9,429 nt of DNA from Ignavibacteria bacterium (GTDB taxonomy: Bacteria > Bacteroidota > Ignavibacteria > Ignavibacteriales > Melioribacteraceae). The notes beneath the pieces are model-generated. The model ran no database searches and was not told where the DNA came from. It was given only the letters and a program-made list of their open reading frames with translations. Shown here one piece after another: positions 1 through 7,713 of this stretch. A program made the translations under genes and the position numbers. How positions within the stretch are numbered: the first letter of the stretch is position 1; each line of letters starts with the position of its first letter. The DNA lies in NCBI GenBank assembly GCA_027347805.1, contig DAIEQP010000033.1, forward strand, positions 1 through 9,429, in the 5' to 3' direction.

Positions 1-1253
1 TTGGATGTGCTGCTAAGAATCGCTTTTGTGTAATCTTCATAAGCAAAAGTCCGGCTTTGGTCAACCTCAGCATGATTTGCCAAAAGGGGGATAAAACAAA
101 AAACCGCGAAAATAATATAGGTGTAGATTTCTTTAATTGATTTCCTTTTTAGATATGAAAGTAACGACAGGAATCCAAACGCAATGAAAATTCCAAACAT
201 TATATATGCCAGGAGAAAATAGGAATCAATATCATTGATTTCGTAATTGATTGAATATAGAATAGCAAATGCGAAAGCTGCAAACAATGCAATTAACATT
301 TTCTTATTGCTTTTGAATAGATAAACGATTCCAGTTAGTCCGAGAATTAATCCAATATAAGCAAACTCAGAAGGAAAACCGGTTAAGAAATATTTAAATT
401 GTTTTTCAGCGGCTTCGAAAGATGTAAAAAGCCAAATTTGGTATTGCTTCCCGGATATATGCCTCAAAATATTTTCTAAGTTTACAGGATTTCCCCAATT
501 TAAAACAGGATTCATTGACGATCTTACCGGCAGGTAAGTATAAAATAAAACAACCACCGGTAACGATAAAATTGTTGTCATTAAAATTTTTGTTAGAGAT
601 CTTTTGCTAAATTTTTCTTTCTGAAAAAACAATACTGCAGAAAAGGGGATTGCTAACATTGTTGTCATATGATTTGAAAATCCAAAAGCATAAACTAACC
701 CAACTGGCAACCAGTCAAAATTGTTTTTCTCTTGTTTGTAAAAAGTTTTTAACGAAACAAAAATTATAAGCATGAACAAAAATATTTGTATCGAATAAAC
801 TTCAACAGAGGTTGATTGCTGCCAGTATGTTTTACTTAAACCGAGAAATAACGCCGCAGAAATTGTAATAATAATTAATTGGTCATTGCTGATTGGAAAT
901 AATCGTTTTTGCTTTCGTTTATTATTTTGTTCTTTTTCATTTAATAGTTCGCCAGCTTTTGATAGAAGTAATTCAATAATCTTAGTAAAATAATATATTC
1001 CAAGAGAGCACCAGATAGCTGCTAGTATATTTGCCTGAATAATTTTTGAAAAGGGAAGTGGAATCTTCAGGAATAGAAATCCTATAATTGTAAAAAGCGG
1101 GTAGCCTGTTGGATGTGCAATCCCAAGTGTTGCTTGAACTGTTGCAAGTTCGCCGGCATCAATTTGAATTACTGATGGAGCTAGTGTAAATAGATAAATT
1201 ATCAAAATAAAAAGTGCAGTTAGAACAGCATAAAACTTTTTTATAGATACCAA
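1..1253 (-). CDS. DUF2723 (TMEM260-type) multi-spanning membrane protein, probable GT-C glycosyltransferase, 3' end cut by window edge
   Basis: The reading frame is open for 417 codons from 1253 to the left edge, with no stop seen. The protein is strongly hydrophobic. A first membrane segment (about residues 8-26) is followed by an acidic loop motif, DAGEL (32-36), and then HPTGYPLF (47-54). Further family-like stretches are KTYWQQSTSVEVYS (141-154) and YLPVRSSMNPVLNWGNP (240-256), and near the cut end DQSRTFAYEDY. I recognise these together as DUF2723. Human TMEM260 in this family is a protein O-mannosyltransferase, so a lipid-linked sugar donor and an exported acceptor are plausible, with D32/E35 as catalytic candidates; that is inference. 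No ATG lies near the N-terminus. The TTG at 1253-1251 is chosen because CGGAG sits six bases upstream and the resulting N-terminus (MVSIKKFYAVLTALF) starts just before the first membrane helix. It follows the glnE stop by one base, so translational coupling is likely. The family is fairly certain; substrate is unknown. Confidence 0.85.
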   Translation of the reverse strand, partial: MVSIKKFYAVLTALFILIIYLFTLAPSVIQIDAGELATVQATLGIAHPTGYPLFTIIGFLFLKIPLPFSKIIQANILAAIWCSLGIYYFTKIIELLLSKAGELLNEKEQNNKRKQKRLFPISNDQLIIITISAALFLGLSKTYWQQSTSVEVYSIQIFLFMLIIFVSLKTFYKQEKNNFDWLPVGLVYAFGFSNHMTTMLAIPFSAVLFFQKEKFSKRSLTKILMTTILSLPVVVLFYTYLPVRSSMNPVLNWGNPVNLENILRHISGKQYQIWLFTSFEAAEKQFKYFLTGFPSEFAYIGLILGLTGIVYLFKSNKKMLIALFAAFAFAILYSINYEINDIDSYFLLAYIMFGIFIAFGFLSLLSYLKRKSIKEIYTYIIFAVFCFIPLLANHAEVDQSRTFAYEDYTKAILSSTS

Positions 1254-1254
1254 A

Positions 1255-4098
1255 TTAAACTCCGATATACTTCTCAAAAAACTGAATATTCATTCTGTAA
1301 ATAGACATGACTTCTTTTTCAAGTTCAAGGATGCTTTTTTTATTTAAGTAATTAGCCAGAATTTTTCTCCTCTCTTCCTGCTGAGGGAATCCGCTTCCGG
1401 ATGAATTAAATAAACACTGAATTGAAAAATCAATCTTTTTCAGTTCTTTCTGGTTTTTGCTAAACAATTCAACATCTTCAATTGCAATAATTTTCTTTAA
1501 GCTAGAGTAAACATTAGGATAAGTAAAATCATCTGTTTTTTTGAAAACATTACTATTTGTCAACATCAAATATTGAATCAGGAAGTCAAGTGTCGTAGCG
1601 CCTCCTTTATTTTTTTTAACATTGATGTCGTTTGAAGAAATTGTGAGGTTTTGTTTTATAAAACTCGAATGCATCAATTTTATTTCAGAAATAATATTAT
1701 TTTCATCAAGTGATTTTATCTGATTATATATGATCTCCTTAAATTGTTTAAACAATTCCTTATCACCGTATGAAAATCTAAGTTTTAAAAGAGATTGAAA
1801 TTCCCAAACCCTTGCTCTCTGACTTAAATATTTTGAATAATTTTCAAGATCCCAAACAAGCTGTGATTTTTTACCTTCGGGCCTAAGACGAAAATCAACT
1901 TCGAGAGGTTTAAGTTTACTTTGAATCTTTGATAAGAATTGCTGAAAGTGGCTTTGAATTTTATCATTAACGCTTACATCTTCTGCAACAACTATAAGGT
2001 CTATATCTGAAGAAAAACTCATGTTTGATGCGCCATAACTTCCCATCCCGGCAACAAAGAACTTGTATGGTAAATTCATTTCCTTCAAAGTGTTGGAGAT
2101 CGAAAATGTTACATATTCAGTAAGCAATTTTGATACTCTTTCGGTATCGATTAAACGCATAGAAAATTGAAGTGAAAGAGCAAAAAGAAGGTGATTTATT
2201 GACAGTTCGTCAAATTCGGCTTCAAGTTTTTTAATAAATGCTTTTCTTGAAAGGAAGTAATCGCTTAGTGCATTTGAGTTGACTAATAAATCAATTGATT
2301 TTTGACTGTTTTGGCACAAGGTTAAAAAGCTTTCAAAAAATTTTTTATTTGTGAATTCGTTGTACCAAATTGATGGGAACATGCTTCCCCTTATTACCTT
2401 TACAAAATTAGCGAGTACAAGATCGGGGATTGCTGAATTCAAAAGAAACTTATTAAGTACAGGTTCAATTGAATTAAACAGCTCAATAGTTCTTGAATCA
2501 AATTCCTTTCGCTCAATTATTCCCTGACCGCTTCGCAGGAACTGAAGATTTTTCTTTGACTTGGATTTTTCTATAAACTTAATTTCTTCAGGCTGACTCC
2601 CACTTGAGTTAGTCTGCAAAATCTTATCATAAATATTTCGAACATTTTTACGATGCTTTTCAAGTACTTCTTTAAACAATATAGCAGAATCTAGTTGGAG
2701 ATAAACGGAAAGTTTTTCTAATAAATCATTGTTTCCAGTAATTACATGAGTCTGCTGATCATTCATCAATTGTAAGAAATGTTCGATTCTTCTGTAAAAA
2801 ATATATGCATTGTAAAATGAATCATATTCTTTTTTATTTATCAGCTTGAATTTTAATAAATGCTCGAGAGCAATAAGACTATTTCCTGTTCTTAATTCCT
2901 TGTGATTGCCTCCATTCAAAAGCTGAAGTGCCTGAATTGTGAATTCTATATCGCGAATTCCACCGGCGAATGTTTTAACATCGTCATTATTGTTGTGGTG
3001 CCTTTCTATGTTTAACTTCATTGCACGAATTTTGTCTTTGATTGATGAAGAATAATTATTTTTATAAACATAGGGAACAACAAATGAAATAAATTTATTA
3101 TACAAATCTTGATTCCCACCAGTAAAATCAAGCTTAATCAGCATCTGTCTTTCCCAGTCTTCTCCGCGTGTTTCATAATACTTGATATAATCATCCAGTT
3201 CTTTACAAAGCGGGGAATATTTCCCATCCGGTCTTAATCTGAAATCAACTCTGTAGATATAACCGTTTGAAGTTATCTCGGTTGACGATTTTGAAAATAA
3301 CTGAATTGTCTCAGACAAAATTTCATGATAATCTTTTTTACTGTTTGGTAAAAAAGTATTTGAATCGTAAAATAAAATTAGATCTACGTCTGAACTATAA
3401 TTTAACTCCCTGCCGCCCAGCTTTCCTAAAGAACAAATTGTATACTTATTCTTCGGCAATTGAAGATTATTCTTTGTCAAAATTTCTTCGTAACAGATTT
3501 TAAAAAGAATATCATTTATAGTTTTAGCTAGAATTGAAAGTTGTTTTGTTGTATCAATTAACTCTTCAAAATGAAGGATATCACTTGTCCCGATTTTTAA
3601 TATAAATCTTTGTTTAAACTGGCGGAGATGATTCAGCTTCGAGCTGAATGAACTATATCTGTTAACACCATCTGATAATTCTTTGTACAGATTAATGTAA
3701 TCAAGTGGTGAAGAAAGAAATTCATTATCAAAAAGCTGGTAAAGAAATTCAGGGTGCCTCACAATAATATCAGTTAGATAATTACTGCTTGCAGCAATTG
3801 CTATTAAAATTTCGGCATGATGAGGGAACCGGGGAAGTTCTCTAAAGAAGAACGATTTATCATAGATCGAATTAAAAATTCTGAGAAAATTTGCTTCGGA
3901 TTCTTTGTTGAAGAAAAAATTCGATGCCTCTTTTTCCAGCTGAGATATTACATTTTCAAAAACATCAGGCGGAAGTGAAGCCTCTGTTAACTCAACAAAC
4001 CTGCGGATTGATGAATCGGAGAACCTGAATTCAATTTTACTCAATTCAAACTCATAATCTTTAGTAGCTAAAATAGCAGATGCTCCTCTAATTCGCAT
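1255..4098 (-). CDS. glnE: Bifunctional glutamine synthetase adenylyltransferase / deadenylylase (GlnE)
   Basis: This cytoplasmic enzyme adds AMP to, and removes it from, a tyrosine of type I glutamine synthetase under control of P-II. The 947 residues match the length of E. coli GlnE (about 945). Two nucleotidyltransferase halves are visible. The first (deadenylylating in E. coli) has GKLGGREL (225-232), SSDVD (235-239), RVDFRLRPDG (283-292) and GGIRDIEF (379-386). The second (adenylylating) has GMGSYGASNMSFSSDID (684-700), VDFRLRPEG (734-742), WEFQSLLKLR (765-774) and KGGATTLDF (831-839). Both DxD metal-binding pairs remain, but the second half departs from the usual GKLGGxE and DIEF signatures. 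The ATG at 4098 directly follows in-frame TAA and TAG codons and has no Shine-Dalgarno site; AGAGGAG lies just inside the frame, so the true start could be slightly downstream. The gene faces away from secA and glnB and is followed after one base by the DUF2723 gene. Family assignment is firm; balance of the two activities is not. Confidence 0.95.
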   Translation of the reverse strand: MRIRGASAILATKDYEFELSKIEFRFSDSSIRRFVELTEASLPPDVFENVISQLEKEASNFFFNKESEANFLRIFNSIYDKSFFFRELPRFPHHAEILIAIAASSNYLTDIIVRHPEFLYQLFDNEFLSSPLDYINLYKELSDGVNRYSSFSSKLNHLRQFKQRFILKIGTSDILHFEELIDTTKQLSILAKTINDILFKICYEEILTKNNLQLPKNKYTICSLGKLGGRELNYSSDVDLILFYDSNTFLPNSKKDYHEILSETIQLFSKSSTEITSNGYIYRVDFRLRPDGKYSPLCKELDDYIKYYETRGEDWERQMLIKLDFTGGNQDLYNKFISFVVPYVYKNNYSSSIKDKIRAMKLNIERHHNNNDDVKTFAGGIRDIEFTIQALQLLNGGNHKELRTGNSLIALEHLLKFKLINKKEYDSFYNAYIFYRRIEHFLQLMNDQQTHVITGNNDLLEKLSVYLQLDSAILFKEVLEKHRKNVRNIYDKILQTNSSGSQPEEIKFIEKSKSKKNLQFLRSGQGIIERKEFDSRTIELFNSIEPVLNKFLLNSAIPDLVLANFVKVIRGSMFPSIWYNEFTNKKFFESFLTLCQNSQKSIDLLVNSNALSDYFLSRKAFIKKLEAEFDELSINHLLFALSLQFSMRLIDTERVSKLLTEYVTFSISNTLKEMNLPYKFFVAGMGSYGASNMSFSSDIDLIVVAEDVSVNDKIQSHFQQFLSKIQSKLKPLEVDFRLRPEGKKSQLVWDLENYSKYLSQRARVWEFQSLLKLRFSYGDKELFKQFKEIIYNQIKSLDENNIISEIKLMHSSFIKQNLTISSNDINVKKNKGGATTLDFLIQYLMLTNSNVFKKTDDFTYPNVYSSLKKIIAIEDVELFSKNQKELKKIDFSIQCLFNSSGSGFPQQEERRKILANYLNKKSILELEKEVMSIYRMNIQFFEKYIGV
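1260..1264 (-). promoter_or_regulatory. Shine-Dalgarno site deciding the TTG start of the DUF2723 gene
   Basis: The minus strand reads CGGAG here, inside the last codons of glnE, six bases ahead of the TTG at 1253. No ATG or GTG start fits the N-terminus of the family, so this site is the main support for the TTG start and for coupling of translation to glnE. Confidence 0.6.
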
Positions 4099-4111
4099 CT
4101 ATTAGGGCATT

Positions 4112-4140
4112 TTTATTGATAAAATATTTAAGAAACTCAA
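4112..4140 (-). promoter_or_regulatory. Possible sigma70-type promoter for glnE
   Basis: On the minus strand TTGAGT (4140-4135) and AATAAA (4117-4112) are separated by 17 bases, each a partial match to the -35 and -10 consensus. Transcription would begin only about seven bases before the ATG at 4098, giving a nearly leaderless message, which agrees with the missing Shine-Dalgarno site. In such AT-rich DNA the match could be chance. Confidence 0.25.
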
Positions 4141-4152
4141 TTTCGCTTTGAT

Positions 4153-4181
4153 TTTACAAGCTTTATCAAAGGCAGTAAATT
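4153..4181 (+). promoter_or_regulatory. Possible sigma70-type promoter for secA-glnB
   Basis: TTTACA (4153-4158, five of six consensus bases) is followed after 17 bases by TAAATT (4176-4181, four of six). Transcription would start near 4188, leaving a leader of roughly 58 bases before the secA ATG. Placement and spacing are good but the match is imperfect and the region is AT-rich. Confidence 0.3.
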
Positions 4182-4233
4182 TTCTCTACTTTGTATTTCA
4201 GACCCGCTTTAATTAATTTTAGTCCCGCAATTT

Positions 4234-4240
4234 AAAGGAG
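4234..4240 (+). promoter_or_regulatory. Shine-Dalgarno site of secA (AAAGGAG)
   Basis: AAAGGAG is a strong match to the 16S anti-Shine-Dalgarno sequence. It lies five bases before the ATG at 4246 but only two bases before the in-frame TTG at 4243, so it selects ATG as the start. Confidence 0.8.
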
Positions 4241-4245
4241 AATTG

Positions 4246-7200
4246 ATGTTAGGTCAGTTGTTAAAGAAAATTTTTGGCGATAAGAATACCAAGGCAATGA
4301 AAGACTTGTGGCCGGTTGTAGATTTAATAAATGAAGAATATGAAAAACTAAATTCGCTTACAGATGATGAATTGAGAGGCAAAACTGCTGAATTCAAAAA
4401 AAGAATAGCAGATGCCACAGAAGATATAAGAACACCTCTTGAGGAATTGAAAACCAAACTTGCTTCTGTTCAGTCGGCAGAAGAAAAGCATTCCATTCAT
4501 GATGAAATTGAAGAATATGAAGATCAGTTAACAGAGAAGTATGAAGAAATATTAACTGAAATTCTTCCCGAAGCTTTTGCTGTTGTTAAAGAAACATGCA
4601 AAAGGTTTGTTGGAAAATCCTGGGAAGTAGCAGGTTCCAAATATTCTTGGGAAATGATTCCTTATGATGTTCAATTAATTGGTGGAATAGTTTTGCATTC
4701 AGGTAAAATTGCCGAAATGGCAACTGGTGAAGGTAAAACTTTAGTTGCAACACTTCCTGTTTATTTAAACGCTCTCACTGGACGCGGTGTTCATCTTGTT
4801 ACTGTTAACGATTACCTTGCAAAACGTGACAGCGAGTGGATGGGTGAAATTTATAAATTCCACGGGCTCACTGTTGGATGTATTATTAATACAATGGATC
4901 CCGAAGAAAGAATTAAACAATATAATTGCGATATCACTTATGGAACTAACAATGAATTTGGTTTCGATTATCTTCGTGATAATATGGCTACTGCAAAGGA
5001 ATATTGTGTTCAAAGGGGACATAATTATGCAATAGTGGATGAAGTTGATTCGGTTCTTATAGATGAAGCCAGAACGCCGCTCATTATTTCAGGTGCTGTC
5101 GATAAAGTCGAACATAAATTTGACGAAATGAAACCAAGGTTTGAACGCTTGTTCAGGAAACAGGCAAATTTGGTTGCAAGTATTGTAAAAGAAGCCGAAC
5201 AACTACTTCAGTCATCAGATTCCAAGGATAAAGAAAAAGCTGGTGTTTGTTTATTGAGAGCTTCAAGAGGCTTCCCGAAAAATAAATCGTTGATGAAATT
5301 ACTTGCAGAACCTGAGAATAAAAAATTATTACAGAGTACTGAACTTGAGTTTCTACGTGAAAATTCGAAGAGGATGCCGGAAATTGATGAAGAACTATAT
5401 TATGCAATCGAAGAAAAACAAAATCAAATTGATCTTACCGAAAAAGGAAGAGAAGAACTTGCTGTTGGTTCAAGGGAAGGAAAACAGTTTTTCGTTATTC
5501 CTGATTTAGGTTTGGAAATAAGTAAAATAGAAAATGATTCTTCAATTAATCCTGAAGATAAAATAAAGATGAAAGATGAACTTTATCATCTTTATTCTGA
5601 AAGATCTGATGTAATACATACAATAAATCAGTTGTTACGTGCATACACACTTTTTGAAAAAGACGATGAATATGTAATTACAGAAGAAGGAAAGATTGCT
5701 ATTGTTGATGAATTCACAGGACGTGTTTTACCTGGAAGAAGATACTCGGATGGGTTGCACCAGGCGATTGAAGCGAAAGAAAATGTAAAAGTTGAAAGAG
5801 ATACTCAAACATTAGCTACAATTACACTTCAGAATTATTTCAGACTTTATAAAAAACTAGCCGGAATGACAGGTACTGCAGAGACTGAAGAAGGCGAGTT
5901 TTATGAAATTTACAAATTGGAAGTTGTTGTTATTCCTACAAACAAACCAATTACGCGCTCTGATGAAAATGATGCAATCTATAGAACCAAAAGAGAAAAG
6001 TATAATGCAATAATTGAAAAGATAAAAGAACTTAAAGAAGAGCGTCATCCAGTATTAGTTGGAACAACAAGTGTTGAAGTATCTGAAACAATTTCGAGGA
6101 TGTTAAAGCGACTTGGTGTTCAGCATAATGTACTTAATGCAAAGCAGCATCAGCGTGAAGCTGAAGTTGTTGCTTTCGCAGGTCAACCTGGTGCAGTAAC
6201 AATTGCAACAAATATGGCTGGACGTGGAACTGATATTAAACTTGGTGCCGGTGTTAAGGATGTTGGAGGTCTTTATATACTTGGAACAGAACGTCATGAA
6301 TCAAGAAGAATTGACCGTCAGTTAAGAGGACGTTCAGGCCGTCAGGGAGATCCTGGTACTTCTAAATTTTACATTTCTTTAGAAGATGATTTAATGCGTT
6401 TGTTCGGCAGCGATAGAATTACAAATGTGATGGGAAAAGTTGGTATGGAAGAAGGGGAAGCAATTGAACATCCTTTGATTACTAAATCTGTTGAAAGAGC
6501 TCAAAAGAAAGTTGAAGAAAACAATTTTGCTATTCGTAAACGATTGCTTGAATATGACAATGTTATGAATCAGCAGCGTGAGGTGATTTATGCAAGAAGA
6601 AAGCAGGCACTCGAAGGTGAAAGATTAAAAGGCGAAGTATTTGAATACCTTGAAGAATTTATTGACGGGCTTGTTGAAAAGCATTATGGTGAAGCAGAAA
6701 TTGAACAACTTCATGAAGCAGTTCTTCAAAATTTGCTTGTTGACTTTAAAATTACTCCAGATGTTTGGCAAAACCTGGGTAAGGATGGTGTAAAAGAACA
6801 ATTGATTGCTGCTGCCAAGGATTTTTATTCTAAGAAAGAAGAAATGCTTGGAAGTGAATTAATGGCACGACTTGAACAATTTGCTGTTCTTAATGTACTT
6901 GATAATAAATGGAAAGAACACCTTCGAGAGATGGATGATCTGAAAGAAGGAATTGGTCTTCGGGCATACGGACAGAAAGATCCATTGCTGGAATACAAAG
7001 GTGAAGCTTATAATTTATTTGTAAATCTTTTAGGTGAAATAAGAAACGAGGTTGTTTCATTCTGTTTTAAATTCTGGCCTCAAGCACCTACAGAAGTCCA
7101 GAACCGCCAATCATCTCAAAGTTCAAGAATGAGAACTATAAAAGACTCTGCCGATAATCTTGGACTAAAAAATGAACCACAGGAAGGCTCACAGGCCGGC

Positions 7201-7302
7201 AAGCATAAGCCAATAAGAGTAGAAGAAAAAGTTGGCAGAAATGACCCGTGTCCTTGCGGAAGTGGAAAGAAATACAAAAATTGCCATGGTCAAAATGGAT
7301 AA
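4246..7302 (+). CDS. secA: Preprotein translocase ATPase SecA
   Basis: SecA is the ATP-driven motor that pushes unfolded preproteins through SecYEG at the inner membrane. From the ATG at 4246 the protein has 1018 residues, against 901 in E. coli. Visible in order: N-terminal helices with an extra acidic coiled-coil-like stretch (about 60-105); Walker A MATGEGKT (158-165); Walker B and following DEVDSVLIDEARTP (265-278); a preprotein-crosslinking domain enlarged by an insertion (about 290-400); DEFTGR and YSDGLHQA (488-507); GMTGTAET (540-547); TNMAGRGTDIKLG (655-667); GTERHESRRIDRQLRGRSGRQGD (680-702, arginine finger motif); scaffold and wing domains; a variable linker (about 945-992); and a SEC-C zinc motif at the end with C1002, C1004, C1013 and H1014. 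Everything needed for activity is present. Insertions in these places are, from memory, typical of Bacteroidota/Chlorobiota SecA. The stop codon overlaps the ribosome site of glnB, so the two are probably co-transcribed. Confidence 0.98.
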   Translation: MLGQLLKKIFGDKNTKAMKDLWPVVDLINEEYEKLNSLTDDELRGKTAEFKKRIADATEDIRTPLEELKTKLASVQSAEEKHSIHDEIEEYEDQLTEKYEEILTEILPEAFAVVKETCKRFVGKSWEVAGSKYSWEMIPYDVQLIGGIVLHSGKIAEMATGEGKTLVATLPVYLNALTGRGVHLVTVNDYLAKRDSEWMGEIYKFHGLTVGCIINTMDPEERIKQYNCDITYGTNNEFGFDYLRDNMATAKEYCVQRGHNYAIVDEVDSVLIDEARTPLIISGAVDKVEHKFDEMKPRFERLFRKQANLVASIVKEAEQLLQSSDSKDKEKAGVCLLRASRGFPKNKSLMKLLAEPENKKLLQSTELEFLRENSKRMPEIDEELYYAIEEKQNQIDLTEKGREELAVGSREGKQFFVIPDLGLEISKIENDSSINPEDKIKMKDELYHLYSERSDVIHTINQLLRAYTLFEKDDEYVITEEGKIAIVDEFTGRVLPGRRYSDGLHQAIEAKENVKVERDTQTLATITLQNYFRLYKKLAGMTGTAETEEGEFYEIYKLEVVVIPTNKPITRSDENDAIYRTKREKYNAIIEKIKELKEERHPVLVGTTSVEVSETISRMLKRLGVQHNVLNAKQHQREAEVVAFAGQPGAVTIATNMAGRGTDIKLGAGVKDVGGLYILGTERHESRRIDRQLRGRSGRQGDPGTSKFYISLEDDLMRLFGSDRITNVMGKVGMEEGEAIEHPLITKSVERAQKKVEENNFAIRKRLLEYDNVMNQQREVIYARRKQALEGERLKGEVFEYLEEFIDGLVEKHYGEAEIEQLHEAVLQNLLVDFKITPDVWQNLGKDGVKEQLIAAAKDFYSKKEEMLGSELMARLEQFAVLNVLDNKWKEHLREMDDLKEGIGLRAYGQKDPLLEYKGEAYNLFVNLLGEIRNEVVSFCFKFWPQAPTEVQNRQSSQSSRMRTIKDSADNLGLKNEPQEGSQAGKHKPIRVEEKVGRNDPCPCGSGKKYKNCHGQNG

Positions 7303-7305
7303 GGA
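7301..7305 (+). promoter_or_regulatory. Shine-Dalgarno site of glnB (AAGGA) overlapping the secA stop
   Basis: AAGGA begins with the last two bases of the secA TAA stop (7300-7302) and lies six bases before the glnB ATG. A ribosome finishing secA would be on top of this site, which suggests coupled translation. Confidence 0.7.
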
Positions 7306-7311
7306 TGTTAA

Positions 7312-7650
7312 ATGAAGAAAATAGAAGCAATAATTCGTCCTTTTAAATTGGATGAAGTTAAAGAAGCACTTTTAGAAGCTGGAATTCACGGAATGACTAT
7401 AACTGAAGTTCGTGGTTATGGAAGACAAAAAGGGCATAAGGAAACTTATCGCGGAAGTGAATATCAGATAGAATTCGTTCCCAAATTGAAAATTGAAATT
7501 GTTGTTGATGAAAAACTTGGAGAGAAAGCAATAGAAGCAATTCTTCGTACTGCTAAAACTGGTCAGGTTGGAGATGGTAAAATATTTATTTCAGATATTT
7601 CTGATGCGATCAGAATACGTACAGATGAATCCGGTCCATCCGCGTTATAA
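7312..7650 (+). CDS. glnB: Nitrogen regulatory protein P-II (GlnB-type)
   Basis: P-II is a trimeric cytoplasmic sensor of 2-oxoglutarate and ATP/ADP that controls nitrogen enzymes, including GlnE. The 112 residues equal the E. coli GlnB length and align end to end without gaps. The T-loop signature YRGSEY (46-51) holds the uridylylation tyrosine Y51. The B-loop TGQVGDGKIF (83-92) holds the ATP-binding G87 and K90, and R101 and R103 complete the nucleotide site. Residue 54 is acidic (E; D in E. coli GlnB, N in GlnK), and no amtB ammonium transporter lies beside it. Both favour GlnB over GlnK, although the distinction is weak outside Proteobacteria. It follows secA by nine bases. A glnD uridylyltransferase is not in the window. 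Partnership with the divergent glnE is expected from the known pathway, not shown by the sequence. Confidence 0.96.
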   Translation: MKKIEAIIRPFKLDEVKEALLEAGIHGMTITEVRGYGRQKGHKETYRGSEYQIEFVPKLKIEIVVDEKLGEKAIEAILRTAKTGQVGDGKIFISDISDAIRIRTDESGPSAL

Positions 7651-7679
7651 TTCAAACAAAATTAAGGTGAGCGCATAAT
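7651..7679 (+). promoter_or_regulatory. Possible promoter for the TPR lipoprotein gene
   Basis: TTCAAA (7651-7656) and CATAAT (7674-7679) are 17 bases apart, directly after the glnB stop. The -10 element matches five of six consensus bases and the -35 four of six. Transcription would begin near 7686, before the ribosome site at 7703. No hairpin terminator separates glnB from this gene, so read-through from secA-glnB is also possible. Confidence 0.33.
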
Positions 7680-7702
7680 AATTTTTACGATTTACTAACA
7701 AC

Positions 7703-7707
7703 AAGAG
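7703..7707 (+). promoter_or_regulatory. Weak ribosome site of the TPR lipoprotein gene (AAGAG)
   Basis: AAGAG lies six bases before the ATG at 7714. It is a weaker match than the secA and glnB sites, but it supports this start, which also places a complete lipoprotein signal peptide at the N-terminus. Confidence 0.45.
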
Positions 7708-7713
7708 TTAAAA

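Larger units (their letters stand above)
4099..4245. other. Divergent intergenic region between glnE and secA
   Basis: This 147-base AT-rich spacer must hold the promoters for both divergent operons. No hairpin terminator, long repeat, RNA gene or small ORF with a ribosome site was seen. Its placement between glnE and the secA-glnB pair makes it a candidate for shared regulation, although I could not identify a regulator site in it. Confidence 0.6.

Noticed and set aside
1610..1617. Run of eight T (A8 in the glnE coding strand) followed by AAAGGAGG, as a possible programmed frameshift or internal start
   Set aside because: The frame continues correctly through conserved GlnE sequence on both sides, no suitable start codon follows the GGAGG at normal spacing, and GGAGGC simply encodes the conserved Gly-Gly.
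3267..3503. Antisense ORF of 78 codons inside glnE
   Set aside because: It covers the best conserved active-site region of GlnE on the other strand and has no recognisable protein features.
4187..4199. Bacteroidetes-type -7 promoter box (TAnnTTTG) before secA
   Set aside because: The sequence reads TACTTTG, with only one base between TA and TTTG instead of two, and no matching -33 element was found.
4243..4245. TTG as the secA start
   Set aside because: It is only two bases from the AAAGGAG ribosome site; the ATG directly after it has better spacing and matches the usual SecA N-terminus.
7651..7713. Terminator or riboswitch between glnB and the lipoprotein gene
   Set aside because: No inverted repeat able to form a stable stem followed by a T run was found in these 63 bases.
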